Both the position numbers and the translations under genes were made by a program. Source: Erythrobacter mangrovi (GTDB lineage: Bacteria; Pseudomonadota; Alphaproteobacteria; Sphingomonadales; Sphingomonadaceae). From it: DNA of 64,000 bases. Below are positions 48,002-58,431 of the stretch, piece by piece (within the stretch, counting starts at the first letter, position 1; every line of letters begins with the position of its first letter). The notes under the pieces were generated by a model. It saw nothing but the letters and a program-made list of their open reading frames with translations, was not told the origin of the DNA and did no database searches. The DNA is taken from assembly GCF_013260645.1 (NCBI RefSeq), contig NZ_CP053921.1:1867763-1931762 (forward strand), read 5' to 3'.

Positions 48002-49176
48002 GCACGACAACCTACCTATCGCGGCGGCAGGAACACCTGCTCGCGGCCGTTGCCGCCGTGGTAGTGGCGAATGCCTATTATATTCACCCGATCATCGGCG
48101 AAGTCGCGGATCACTTCGGGGTTAGCCACGCCCGCATTGGGCTTGTCCCGGCATTGAACCAGCTCGCGCTCGCGCTGGGAATCTTCCTGCTGCTTCCCCT
48201 GGGTGACCGGTTCTCCAATCGGCGATTAGCGATCCTGTTCGCGACTGGTCAGACGGCCGCCATGGGCTTGATGACGCTGGCAGGCGGCTTCGTACCATTC
48301 GTTACCGGATCGACGCTTCTCGGCTTCTTCACCATCACGCCTTACCTGCTTCCCGCCTACGCCTCGAAGCGCGTTGCACCCGAACGACTGGGACAGGTCA
48401 CGGCGCTGATCGCCGCCGGAGCGATCCTCGGTATCCTCGTTGCCCGCGTGGGTGCCGGGGTCATTGCCGAGCAATTCGGCTGGCGCAGCGTCTACTGGAT
48501 TGCGACCGGCTTGATGGTCCTGGTCACGCTAACGCTGCCGAGGATCATGGAGCACGGCGAACGAGACAGTACGGCGCACCATTCCTACCCGGCTCTGCTG
48601 CTCTCCGTCTTCCCGATGATCCGTGAGCACCGCGAGGTATTGCTGTCGGGGATCATCCAGGCGCTGAATTTCGGGCAGTTTATCGCCTTGTGGCTGGCGC
48701 TCTCACTCTACCTCACGTCACCGTCCATGGGCTACGGCACCGACACCGTCGGCTATCTTGCAGGTATCGCGGCGGTGAGCATTGTCTCCACACCCCGTCT
48801 CGGCAGCTGGGCCGACAGGATCGGCCCGCGCAAGGCTCGGTCTATTTTCGCGCTCGTCCAGCTTGGCGGCATCTCCCTGTTTTGGCCAATGGGCGACACG
48901 CTCTGGATGCTGCTGATGCCACTGTTCATTGCCAATCTCGTTGGCCCGGGGATCGACGTAACCTCGCGGATGACCTTCCTGACACTACGCCCCGACCTGC
49001 GCACAAGGCTCACGACGATCTACGTAGTACTCATGTTCGTGGGCGGGGGAATTGGCAGCGTTACCGGTACCGCTGCCTTCGACGCATTCGGTTGGAGCGG
49101 GACCTGCATCGCGTTGGCGGGAATGTCGCTGACCCTGAGCCTCTTGGCGTCTTTCGGGAGGCGGTTCGGGCAATAG
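47998..49176 (+). CDS. MFS transporter coupled to the dehalogenase
   Basis: A 392-residue major facilitator with about 12 hydrophobic segments. The inter-helix LGDRFSNRRLAIL and the second-half DRIGPRKARSI are the usual MFS loop motifs. The start is most likely TTG 47998, which overlaps the dehalogenase stop (TTGA) and gives STTTYLSRRQEHLLAA; the frame is open further upstream. It could export a product or toxic intermediate, or import substrate. The relation to the dehalogenase is inferred from coupling only. Confidence 0.85.
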   Translation: MSTTTYLSRRQEHLLAAVAAVVVANAYYIHPIIGEVADHFGVSHARIGLVPALNQLALALGIFLLLPLGDRFSNRRLAILFATGQTAAMGLMTLAGGFVPFVTGSTLLGFFTITPYLLPAYASKRVAPERLGQVTALIAAGAILGILVARVGAGVIAEQFGWRSVYWIATGLMVLVTLTLPRIMEHGERDSTAHHSYPALLLSVFPMIREHREVLLSGIIQALNFGQFIALWLALSLYLTSPSMGYGTDTVGYLAGIAAVSIVSTPRLGSWADRIGPRKARSIFALVQLGGISLFWPMGDTLWMLLMPLFIANLVGPGIDVTSRMTFLTLRPDLRTRLTTIYVVLMFVGGGIGSVTGTAAFDAFGWSGTCIALAGMSLTLSLLASFGRRFGQ

Positions 49177-49186
49177 GCCGAAAGTG

Positions 49187-49263
49187 TGGTGCGCCCGACA
49201 GGATTCGAACCTGTGGCCCCCAGATTAGGAATCTGGTGCTCTATCCTGCTGAGCTACGGGCGC
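49187..49263 (-). tRNA. tRNA-Arg (anticodon CCU)
   Basis: On the minus strand the 77-nt sequence reads GCGCCCGTAGCTCAGCAGG at the 5' side and ends CGGGCGC-A-CCA with encoded CCA. The acceptor stem pairs fully. The anticodon stem CCAGA/TCTGG encloses TTCCTAA, giving anticodon CCT, which reads AGG. The T arm has GGTTCGAATCC. Confidence 0.97.
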
Positions 49264-49301
49264 TTCCGGGCCCCGTATAGCGGCTCGGACTCGGGAGGCA
49301 A

Positions 49302-49760
49302 TCAGTTGAGTTCGTCGGGAGGCGCAACCGGGAACAGCAATGGGGCCACCGCAATGCCTTCGGCGAGCATTTCTGCCGCTTCGTCTTTCGTTGCCTGGCC
49401 GTGGATCGGCGCCTCGTCCACCTCGCCGTAATGCATGGAGCGCGCCCGTTCCGCGAATTTGTCGCCGACCCAGGTACTCGATTCGAGTGCCTTGGCTTGC
49501 GCTTCGGCCAGCGCCTTCAGGGCCTGTTTGACCTCCGCCGGCATTTCGCCGCGCGCCATTTGCGTCGGTACCGGCTGGTCGGACTTGCTGTTTCCCTTCG
49601 CGGGAACTGCCGGTGCCATGGGTGCCTTCGCGACTTCGTCCGTACCGCATTGGGGGCAAGAGACGAGCCCGCGGGCTTGCTGGTCGGCGAAATCGGCTGA
49701 CGAGCCGAACCAGCCTTCGAACCGGTGCCCTTGGCTGCAGGAGAGGTCGTAAACGATCAT
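49302..49760 (-). CDS. DUF1178 family protein (zinc-ribbon-like)
   Basis: A 152-residue protein that opens MIVYDLSCSQGHRFEGWF and has a CPQCG pair at ~35, giving a CxxxH...CxxC zinc-ribbon-like site. The C-terminal part contains GDKFAERARSMHYGE, the DUF1178 hallmark. Function is unknown. It lies 9 bases after the nitrilase-family gene; the order grxC-amidase-DUF1178 recurs in alphaproteobacteria. Confidence 0.88.
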   Translation of the reverse strand: MIVYDLSCSQGHRFEGWFGSSADFADQQARGLVSCPQCGTDEVAKAPMAPAVPAKGNSKSDQPVPTQMARGEMPAEVKQALKALAEAQAKALESSTWVGDKFAERARSMHYGEVDEAPIHGQATKDEAAEMLAEGIAVAPLLFPVAPPDELN

Positions 49761-49769
49761 CGCACAAGC

Positions 49770-50588
49770 CTATTTGGCGATCGGGCGGCGGTTGGCAAGG
49801 CTCGGGACCTGCGCGCGAACGTCGGCGATCCGCGCAAGGTCGATATCCGCAAAGCCGACTCCCGGCGCATCGCCTCCCATATCGAGCAGCACTTCGCCCC
49901 AGGGGTCGACCACCAGGCTATGGCCGTAGGTGCGCCGCCCATCAGCATGCTCACCCACCTGAGCGGCGGCGACCACAAAGGCGCTCGCCTCGATCGCACG
50001 GGCACGCTGCAGGACATGCCAATGTGCCTTGCCGGTCGGAACCGTAAAGGCGGCAGGAATCGAGATTACGTCGCAATGTCGATTGCCAAGTTCTTCAAAT
50101 AACGCAGGAAAGCGCAAATCATAGCAGATCGTCAGCCCAAGCCGACCAACGGGCGTATCGTCCACTGTGACGACGTCCGAACCGGCTGCATAGGCATTGG
50201 ATTCGCGCCAGCTCTCGCCCGTCGCCAGGTCGACGTCGAACATGTGCATCTTGTCGTAGCACGCCGCGACATCGCCTTTCGCGTCAATCAAGAACGCGCG
50301 GTTGGCCCAGCGTCCATCCGCCACCTGGACAGCGAGCGAGCCAAGCGCGACCCAGATACCTGCCGCGGCGGCAGCCTCGCGGGCGCGCTGCAACGCAACG
50401 GTCTGCTCTTCCGCCACGATCGAAGCGGCAGCGCGCTTGCGATCGCGATCGAGCACTCCCGACATTTCGGGAGTAAAGAGGATCGCCGCACCATCTCCCG
50501 CCGCGCTCGCGATTGCTTCCACAATCGTTGCGGCATTGACCTGCGGATCGATCTCCGCGGTCATCTGGAGGATGGCGATCCTCGTCAT
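49770..50588 (-). CDS. Carbon-nitrogen hydrolase (Nit1/Nit2-like, deaminated glutathione amidase)
   Basis: A 272-residue nitrilase-superfamily enzyme with the catalytic triad Glu41 (LFTPEMSG), Lys113 (CYDKMHMFDVD) and Cys155 (GLTICYDLRFP). The DKMHMFDVD segment and the glutaredoxin gene directly upstream fit Nit1-type amidases that destroy deaminated glutathione. It starts immediately after the grxC stop. Confidence in the family is high, in the exact substrate moderate. Confidence 0.9.
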   Translation of the reverse strand: MTRIAILQMTAEIDPQVNAATIVEAIASAAGDGAAILFTPEMSGVLDRDRKRAAASIVAEEQTVALQRAREAAAAAGIWVALGSLAVQVADGRWANRAFLIDAKGDVAACYDKMHMFDVDLATGESWRESNAYAAGSDVVTVDDTPVGRLGLTICYDLRFPALFEELGNRHCDVISIPAAFTVPTGKAHWHVLQRARAIEASAFVVAAAQVGEHADGRRTYGHSLVVDPWGEVLLDMGGDAPGVGFADIDLARIADVRAQVPSLANRRPIAK

Positions 50589-50852
50589 TCAGCCCGCCAG
50601 CAACACATCCAGCTTGCCCGCCCGCTCAAGGGCAGCAAGCTCATCCGAGCCGCCAACATGCGTTTGACCGATGAATATCTGCGGAACCGTCCGCGCATTG
50701 GGCGCGCGATCAAGCATTTCCGTACGCTTGGGACCGCCCATCGTAATATCGTGTTCGGTGTACTGGACACCCTTCTGGTCGAGCAACCGCTTGGCCCTGT
50801 AACAATAGCCGCAACCGAACTTGGTGTAGATGACCACCGGGGGATTAGTCAT
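50589..50852 (-). CDS. grxC: Glutaredoxin 3
   Basis: An 87-residue dithiol glutaredoxin. The active site is Cys14-Gly-Tyr-Cys17 (KFGCGYCYRAK), with ARTVPQIFIG providing the cis-proline and VGGSDEL the glutathione-binding loop. GAGG precedes ATG 50852 at 7 bases. The gene is divergent from the hsp20 gene. A palindrome CTAGCGCTAG lies at 50875-50884 just upstream. Confidence 0.95.
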   Translation of the reverse strand: MTNPPVVIYTKFGCGYCYRAKRLLDQKGVQYTEHDITMGGPKRTEMLDRAPNARTVPQIFIGQTHVGGSDELAALERAGKLDVLLAG

Positions 50853-50899
50853 GGAAATTCCTCACTTTCAATCACTAGCGCTAGCGATGCCGCAGCAAT

Positions 50900-50927
50900 C
50901 TTGAAAGCGCTTTTGCTTGCCCTATCT
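50900..50927 (+). promoter_or_regulatory. Predicted RpoH (sigma-32) promoter of hsp20
   Basis: CTTGAAA (50900-50906), a 13-base spacer, then CCCTATCT (50920-50927) closely matches the heat-shock consensus CTTGAAA-N11-16-CCCCATNT. Transcription would start near 50935, giving a leader of about 79 bases. Confidence 0.75.
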
Positions 50928-50986
50928 AGGTTCTGCCGGAGCATTCGCAAAGGCGGCGTGGTGCCGATTACGGGCCGCGCCATAAC

Positions 50987-51007
50987 AAATTGCTCATAAG
51001 AGGATTT
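50987..51007 (+). promoter_or_regulatory. ROSE-like RNA thermometer hairpin covering the hsp20 ribosome site
   Basis: The RNA AAAUUGCU-CAUA-AGAGGAUUU can fold so that UUGCU pairs with the AGAGGA ribosome-binding segment. It uses flanking A-U pairs, a U-G and an opposed G-G pair. UUGCU/UCGCU opposite the Shine-Dalgarno with a G-G mismatch is the mark of ROSE thermometers, which melt on heating. It sits 6 bases before the start codon in a ~79-base leader that can form further upstream hairpins. Confidence 0.65.
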
Positions 51008-51013
51008 GCCACG

Positions 51014-51484
51014 ATGAACCGTATGGATTTTACCCCCTATCGCCGCTCGACCGTTGGTTTCGACCGCCTGTTCGACCTGATGGAACGCCAGGCACGCAAC
51101 GCCGGTGGCGACAATTACCCGCCCTTCAATATCGAGCGTCGAGGCGAAGACGAATACCGCATCACTCTTGCGGTTGCGGGCTTCCGTCCGGCCGATCTCG
51201 ATATCACCGCACAGCAGAACCTGCTGGTTGTCCAGGGCCGCAAGCGCGACGAACTGACCGAAGGCGAGATGCTGCATGTCGGCATCGCCAATCGCGGCTT
51301 TGAACGCCGCTTCGAATTGGCGGATTATGTCCGGGTCGAAAACGCGGACCTTGCCGACGGACTGCTCGTGATCGACCTGGTGCGCGAAGTACCCGAAGCG
51401 ATGAAGCCGAAGAAGATCGCGATCGGTGGGCAGGCTACCCTCGAAGTCGTCAAGGATAGCGACAGCGACACCAAGGCCGCCTGA
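51014..51484 (+). CDS. ibpA: Small heat-shock protein (Hsp20/IbpA type)
   Basis: A 156-residue alpha-crystallin chaperone that holds unfolded proteins under heat stress. The N-terminus MNRMDFTPYRRSTVGFDRLF is the IbpA type, the alpha-crystallin domain runs from FNIERRGEDEYRITLAVAGF to ~130, and the tail contains KKIAIGG (the IxI-like motif). ATG 51014 is 9 bases after AGGA. It has an RpoH-type promoter and a ROSE-like leader, so both transcription and translation are probably heat-controlled. Confidence 0.94.
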   Translation: MNRMDFTPYRRSTVGFDRLFDLMERQARNAGGDNYPPFNIERRGEDEYRITLAVAGFRPADLDITAQQNLLVVQGRKRDELTEGEMLHVGIANRGFERRFELADYVRVENADLADGLLVIDLVREVPEAMKPKKIAIGGQATLEVVKDSDSDTKAA

Positions 51485-51521
51485 CAAGCGACGGCCCACC
51501 AGCAGAGTGCTGAAAAACGTA

Positions 51522-51547
51522 GGGGGCGGAACCTAGGTTCCGCCCCC
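51522..51547. terminator. Strong bidirectional hairpin between hsp20 and pyrG
   Basis: GGGGGCGGAACC-TA-GGTTCCGCCCCC is a perfect 12-bp inverted repeat. On the minus strand it is followed by ACGTTTTTC, an intrinsic-terminator-like T-run. It can serve the convergent pyrG and also end hsp20 transcription, though pyrG stops ~270 bases away. Confidence 0.7.
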
Positions 51548-51816
51548 GCGACGTTTACCGCCGCCTAGCCCCCAAAAACGGTCGTCCGGGTCGCAGAAGA
51601 CAACCGGCTTCGAGGCAAGCCCATCCCACTCGGCGAAACAAGTGTCTCGAAAGTCCGTAGTTTTACCTCCGAACCGAGTGCAATCTGCACCATTTGTGAC
51701 ACGAGATAAACCAGAATATCACCCGAGCGGCCAAACTTGTCGCACTCTTACAAGTACTTAAACTGACATCTCAATCTAATCAGACACTTGGCACGTCGTT
51801 TTTTTACAAAAAATCT
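51548..51816. other. AT-richer noncoding stretch after pyrG
   Basis: About 270 bases with no supportable gene. Close to the pyrG stop there are T-rich and A-rich runs (TTTTTTTACAAAAAA near 51800). No tRNA, repeat or protein remnant is recognised. Confidence 0.4.
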
Positions 51817-53463
<1,647 letters not shown>

Positions 53464-53555
53464 TTAAGCTGAGGAATGGAGTCGGGGCAAGCGCAAAGCC
53501 ATGCGAATTGCGCCGCACAGGCGGAGCAATCCACAATTCACGCCAATGGAAGTAC

Positions 53556-53936
53556 TTATTCGGTCGCGTCGGACAGCGGATCAGCGGTTTCCGCCGGCGC
53601 AGCGTCGCCACTTGCCGGAGTCGCTTCACCAGTGGTTGCCGCACCAAGCGGATCGACCGGAGCGGCCGGAGCCACTGTACGATCAAGCGTCGATTCAACG
53701 CCGCTAGTATCCGAACTGCTCACGGCGATCGCCGCAAGCGCAATCGACAGCACAACGAAAGTTATCGCCAACCAACGCGTGGAACGGGTTAGAAAGTCGG
53801 CTGCGCCGCGAGCGCTGAGCATCCCCGCCGGGCTACCGCCGATGCCAAGGCCACCACCTTCTGAACGTTGCATCAGGATGACACCGACAAGCGCGGCGGC
53901 GACGATCGCCTGTACGACGGTTAGGAAAAGGAACAT
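53556..53936 (-). CDS. secG: Preprotein translocase subunit SecG
   Basis: A 126-residue SecG with two transmembrane helices (LFLTVVQAIVAAALVGVIL and WLAITFVVLSIALAAIAV) around the conserved MQRSEGGGLGIGG loop. The long Ala/Pro-rich C-terminal tail is usual in this order. It assists SecYE in protein export. It is followed by pyrG and preceded by tpiA. Confidence 0.93.
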   Translation of the reverse strand: MFLFLTVVQAIVAAALVGVILMQRSEGGGLGIGGSPAGMLSARGAADFLTRSTRWLAITFVVLSIALAAIAVSSSDTSGVESTLDRTVAPAAPVDPLGAATTGEATPASGDAAPAETADPLSDATE

Positions 53937-54021
53937 CTGGCTGGGCTACTCTTGAAATCGGATACTGTGCTTGAACCGCGCATCTAGGCGCAGTTCGCCT
54001 AAACGACAAGGCTGTGCCGGA

Positions 54022-54783
54022 TCAGGCGTCCTCGGTTTCCGAAGCGGCGACGACGATTCCCAGGAAGCTTTCTGCCGACAGGCTGGCGCCACCGACAAGC
54101 GCGCCGCCCACTTCCGGTGCCGACAGGATTTCGCGTGCATTCTCCGGCTTGACCGATCCGCCATAGAGGATGCGCACAGCCGACGACACTTCTTCGCCAT
54201 ACGTTTCGTCGAGCAGCTGGCGGATCGCACCGTGCATTGCGGCAATGTCTTCCACAGTTGCGGTCCGGCCGGTGCCGATCGCCCAGATCGGTTCATAGGC
54301 AATGGTCAAACGCTCCGCCGGGTCGGTAAAGGCCGGCAGCGCCGCCTTGAGTTGACGGAGCACAAAGTTCTCCGCGTCGCCCGCGTCGCGCGTTTCCAGC
54401 GTTTCGCCGCAGCACAGGATCACGCGTAAACCCGCTTCCAGTGCCGATTCGATCTTGGCATTGATCAGTTTGTTGCTCTCACCATGATCCTGGCGCCGCT
54501 CGCTATGGCCAAGGATGACGAACTTCGCCCCCGCATCGGCGATCATGGATGCGCAGATATCCCCCGTATGGGCGCCTTCATTGCCCGGATGGCAATCCTG
54601 CGCGCCCACGCCGATCTGCTCGGCCTCGCGATGAACGGCGTGAATCAGGGTGTAAGGCGGCGCGACCGCCACCTCTACCTTCATGTAGCGCTGTGCTGCA
54701 CGGTCGATCGCGCGTGCTTCCGAAAGCATCGCGCGCGTCCCGTTCATCTTCCAGTTTCCAACGATATAGGGCCTAATGGCCAT
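54022..54783 (-). CDS. tpiA: Triosephosphate isomerase
   Basis: A 253-residue glycolytic enzyme. Lys11 region VGNWKMNG, the catalytic His in VILGHSERR, and the catalytic Glu in AYEPIWAIGTG are all present, as is the LYGGSVKPEN phosphate loop. ATG 54783 is the start, facing the divergent ppiD-like gene over 203 bases. That gap holds two hairpins (54825-54844 and 54880-54902) of unknown role. Confidence 0.97.
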   Translation of the reverse strand: MAIRPYIVGNWKMNGTRAMLSEARAIDRAAQRYMKVEVAVAPPYTLIHAVHREAEQIGVGAQDCHPGNEGAHTGDICASMIADAGAKFVILGHSERRQDHGESNKLINAKIESALEAGLRVILCCGETLETRDAGDAENFVLRQLKAALPAFTDPAERLTIAYEPIWAIGTGRTATVEDIAAMHGAIRQLLDETYGEEVSSAVRILYGGSVKPENAREILSAPEVGGALVGGASLSAESFLGIVVAASETEDA

Positions 54784-54986
54784 TGTGTGTTCCTGCGGTA
54801 AACTAAACTTGGTTACCCTACATAGGGGCGTTGTCTGGCGCCCCGGTAGACAAGCTTTGTTTGCGCGTCAAAAGCCTTTGCGACCTGTTGCCGCGAGGTC
54901 GCAGGCCGGATAAAGCGCGCTCTTCGGTGCTGGCGCTACCTCCGTCGCACTCCTGTCAGAACCAATAATCGGAATCCCTCGCCAGC

Positions 54987-56924
54987 ATGCTCCAGTTTTT
55001 CCGCAATATGTTCAAGTCGAAGATCGGCCTGGCAATCGTGCTTGGTTTCATCGGCTTGATCGGCTTCGCCTTCGCCCTCAGCGACATCTCGGGAGGATCT
55101 ACTTTCGGGGGAGTAGCGGGTGGTGACCGGGTGGCGGTAGTTGGCGATGAGAAGATCGGGACCGCCGACCTGCTGCGCGCTGTCAACAACGGACTCGACC
55201 GGATGCGGGAGGAAGACCCGACGCTGACGATGCCCAGGTTCATAGCGAATAAGGGGCTCGATCAATCGCTCGACGCCGTGATCGATCGTTTCGCCCTCGC
55301 GACCTTTGCCGACAAGTATGGTATCCGTGCGGGCGATAATCTCGTGAACAGCGAAATCCGCCTGATCCCGGCCTTCCGCGGACCCGATGGCAACTTCAGC
55401 GAAGACACCTACCGGCAGGTCCTCGCGCAACAGAGGATCACCGATGCGCAGGCACGCGATGACCTGGGGACGCGATTGCTGGCGCAGCAGGTTTTTGTTC
55501 CTGCCGGATTGGGCGCAAGCATTCCAAACAAGATGGCCTATCGGTATGCCCAGCTGTTCAAGGAGCGGCGCAAGGGTTCGATCGCACTGCTCCCCGCGGT
55601 CGCTTATGCGCCGCCACCGGGCGCATCCGACGATACGCTGAGGGCTTACTACGATTCGCACAGGACGGAGTTTGTACGGCCCGAACGCCGCGTCATCCGC
55701 TATGCTACCTTCGACAGCAGCGACCTCGGTGACCGTGCAGTCCCGACGGAAGCGGAAATCTCCGCGCGCTACAAGCAGGATGCAGCCAAGTACTCCGCCA
55801 GTGAAACGCGCGACGTCACCCAGTTGATCGTTCCCACCGAAGCGGCGGCGAAGTCGATCCGCGATCGCATCGCAGCTGGCGCCTCGTTCGACGCAGTCGC
55901 CCGCGAGGCAGGCCTGCGCGCAGCATCCATCACTGATGCGAGCCGTCAGACGCTTTCGACAGAGGCCTCCCCGGCCGTTGCGAACGCCTATTTCTCGACC
56001 GCCGAGGGCACGATTTCATCACCGGCACGCAGTGCGTTGGGTTGGCATGTCGCGCGGGTTGACGCAATCAAGTCAGTCGCAGCCCGCAGCCTCGATCAGG
56101 CACGCTCGGAAATCACGGAAACGCTGCGTGAAGAAAAGCGCGTGCGCGGGCTGGCCGAATTGGCGATCGAAGTCGAAGATCAATTGGCCGATGGCGCTAC
56201 CCTTGCGGAAGTGCTCAATGATCTCGGCCTCGAGCTCCAAATGACCAAGCCGGCGCTCGCCAACGGCCAAGTGTACCAGGCGCCAGGTGAATCGCTGCCC
56301 GAAGTCCTGGCCCCGGCGCTCAAGACCGCATTCCAAATGGATGAGGAAGAGCCGGAAATTGCCCCGATTGCGGGTGGCGAGACCTATTTGATCTTTGAAG
56401 TCGGTGACATTACGCCGGCAGCAACGGCTCCGTTCGCCGAGATCAAGCAGGCGGTCGAGGCAAACTGGCGCCAGTCGCAGGGTCTCAAGGCAGCGCAGGA
56501 AGCTGCGGACCGCGTGCTGAAGCGGGTACGTGGCGGTGCCACGCTCGCCGCCGCGCTCGCCGCCGAAGATGTCCCCCTCCCCTCGGTCGACTCGATCGAT
56601 CTGACGCGCGAGCAATTGGCGTCCCAGCGCGAACGTCGCATCCCGCCTCCTCTCGCACTGATGTTCAGCATGGCCCAGGGAACCGCGAAGAAGCTGGAAG
56701 CTGCGCAGAAGCTGGGTTTCTTCGTCGTCGACCTTGACGCCATCACAATGGACGAACTCGACCGGAACGACCCGCTCGTCACCCAGGCACGCGGCCAGAT
56801 GGCTCAGCTTGTCGGCGATGAGTATGGCGATCTCCTGCGTTCGGCGATCCGTGCCGAAATGGGCGTCGAACGCAACCCGACCGCCATCGATGCGGTTCGC
56901 AAGCAACTGCTCGGCGGGAACTGA
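54987..56924 (+). CDS. ppiD: PpiD-like membrane-anchored periplasmic chaperone (SurA_N / parvulin-type)
   Basis: A 645-residue protein with a short cytosolic start, one transmembrane helix (IGLAIVLGFIGLIGFAFAL), and a large periplasmic part. The SurA-N-like chaperone region covers ~40-230 (AFRGPDGNFSEDTYRQVLAQQ is diagnostic). The PPIase-like domain lies around 260-360 (VTQLIVPTEAAAKSI ... GWHVARVDAIK). Such proteins assist folding of exported proteins near SecYEG; many have weak or no isomerase activity. It is followed 7 bases later by trpE. Confidence 0.9.
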   Translation: MLQFFRNMFKSKIGLAIVLGFIGLIGFAFALSDISGGSTFGGVAGGDRVAVVGDEKIGTADLLRAVNNGLDRMREEDPTLTMPRFIANKGLDQSLDAVIDRFALATFADKYGIRAGDNLVNSEIRLIPAFRGPDGNFSEDTYRQVLAQQRITDAQARDDLGTRLLAQQVFVPAGLGASIPNKMAYRYAQLFKERRKGSIALLPAVAYAPPPGASDDTLRAYYDSHRTEFVRPERRVIRYATFDSSDLGDRAVPTEAEISARYKQDAAKYSASETRDVTQLIVPTEAAAKSIRDRIAAGASFDAVAREAGLRAASITDASRQTLSTEASPAVANAYFSTAEGTISSPARSALGWHVARVDAIKSVAARSLDQARSEITETLREEKRVRGLAELAIEVEDQLADGATLAEVLNDLGLELQMTKPALANGQVYQAPGESLPEVLAPALKTAFQMDEEEPEIAPIAGGETYLIFEVGDITPAATAPFAEIKQAVEANWRQSQGLKAAQEAADRVLKRVRGGATLAAALAAEDVPLPSVDSIDLTREQLASQRERRIPPPLALMFSMAQGTAKKLEAAQKLGFFVVDLDAITMDELDRNDPLVTQARGQMAQLVGDEYGDLLRSAIRAEMGVERNPTAIDAVRKQLLGGN

Positions 56925-56931
56925 GGCGCGC

Positions 56932-58431
56932 TTGGCACCGGCACTGGAAGGTATTGAGGTAGCACGTGCCGCGCTGGCAGCGGGCAAGCCTGCGCTCGTG
57001 TGGCGCAAGGTCGTTGCCGATACCGAAACGCCGGTAGGCGCAGCGCTGAAGCTGTTCGAGGAAGGGCGCGGGGACTTCGTCCTGGAATCGGTCGAGGGTG
57101 GCGAAGTCCGCGGGCGCTACAGCCTGATCGGACTCGATCCGGATCTGGTTTTCCGGGCAACGGGCGCCAATGCCGCCATTAACGCCCGTTGGCGCGAAGA
57201 TCGCGACGCTTTCGAGCCGTGCGAGAACGAAACGATCGAGGCACTGCGTGCCCTCTCTGCTTCATGCCGCTGCGATGTGCCCGAAGCATTACCCTCGGCA
57301 CTCGCCTGCCTGGTGGGATATTTCGGTTACGAGACCATCGGATTGGTCGAAACGCTGCCGCGCGCGCCGCAGGGCGAACTCGACTTGCCGGACATGCTGT
57401 TCGTGCGGCCAACAGTGATCCTTGTGTTCGACCGGTTGAGCGACGCGCTTTTCTGCATTGCGCCAGTGTGGCCCGAGGGCTCGATCGAACTGGCGGGCGA
57501 GCGGATCGACGAGGTGTTGCGTAAGCTCGCTCAGCCGCTGCCGATCGCGAAGGTCGTCGCGCAGGGTCACCCTGAGCCCGCGCTCGCACCGACGATGGCT
57601 GCGTCCGATTACGAGGCGATGGTCCTGCGCGCCAAGGACTACATCGCCGCGGGAGACATCTTCCAGGTGGTCCTGTCGCAGCGCTTCACTTCGCCTTTCG
57701 AACTGCCGCCGATGGCGCTGTATCGATCGCTGCGGCGGATTAACCCCTCCCCCTTCCTCTATTTCCTCGACCTGCCCGGCTTCGCCGTCGTCGGTTCGAG
57801 CCCGGAAATCCTTGTTCGCGTGCGCGAAGGCGAGGTGACGATCCGTCCGATCGCCGGAACCCGCCCGCGCGGGGCGACGCTGGCAGAGGATCGGCTCGCC
57901 GAACAATCGCTTCTGGCCGACCCGAAAGAGCGGGCCGAGCACTTGATGCTGCTCGACCTTGGCCGCAACGACGTCGGCCGGGTCGCCGAATCCGGGACCG
58001 TCACCGTCACCGAAAGCTTCACCGTCGAACGTTACAGCCACGTCATGCACATCGTCAGCAATGTCGTCGGGCGCCTCGCAAGCGACAAGGACGCGCTTGA
58101 GGCGCTATTTGCCGGCTTCCCTGCCGGCACCGTCAGCGGCGCACCGAAGATCCGCGCCTGCGAGATCATCGCCGAGCTCGAACCCGCGACTCGCGGACCC
58201 TATGCCGGCGGGGTCGGCTATTTCGCACCCGATGGCTCGGTCGATAGCTGCATCGTTTTGCGTACCGCGGTGGTCAAGGACGGCATCATGCACGTCCAGG
58301 CCGGGGCCGGCATCGTCGCCGATAGCGAGCCCGCCTATGAGCAGCGCGAATGCGAAGCCAAGGCCGGCGCCCTGCTTGCCGCGGCACGCGAAGCCGTGAG
58401 GCTCGCGCAGGAACCAGGCTTCGGACAATGA
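56932..58431 (+). CDS. trpE: Anthranilate synthase component I
   Basis: A 499-residue chorismate-using enzyme, first step of tryptophan synthesis. Chorismate-binding motifs include the RYSLIG N-terminal feedback segment, AGDIFQVVLSQRF, PSPFLYFLDL, GSSPEILVR, PIAGTRPRG and GAPKIRACEII. The start is TTG 56932 with GAGG 5 bases upstream; the frame is open far into ppiD but this is where homology starts. The final ATGATG overlaps the lipoprotein gene. No leader peptide or attenuator is seen, as it sits directly behind ppiD. Confidence 0.95.
   Translation: MAPALEGIEVARAALAAGKPALVWRKVVADTETPVGAALKLFEEGRGDFVLESVEGGEVRGRYSLIGLDPDLVFRATGANAAINARWREDRDAFEPCENETIEALRALSASCRCDVPEALPSALACLVGYFGYETIGLVETLPRAPQGELDLPDMLFVRPTVILVFDRLSDALFCIAPVWPEGSIELAGERIDEVLRKLAQPLPIAKVVAQGHPEPALAPTMAASDYEAMVLRAKDYIAAGDIFQVVLSQRFTSPFELPPMALYRSLRRINPSPFLYFLDLPGFAVVGSSPEILVRVREGEVTIRPIAGTRPRGATLAEDRLAEQSLLADPKERAEHLMLLDLGRNDVGRVAESGTVTVTESFTVERYSHVMHIVSNVVGRLASDKDALEALFAGFPAGTVSGAPKIRACEIIAELEPATRGPYAGGVGYFAPDGSVDSCIVLRTAVVKDGIMHVQAGAGIVADSEPAYEQRECEAKAGALLAAAREAVRLAQEPGFGQ

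Noticed and set aside
47036..48010. 324-codon frame antisense to the dehalogenase
   Set aside because: Shadow of the dehalogenase, which has complete catalytic residues and ribosome site.
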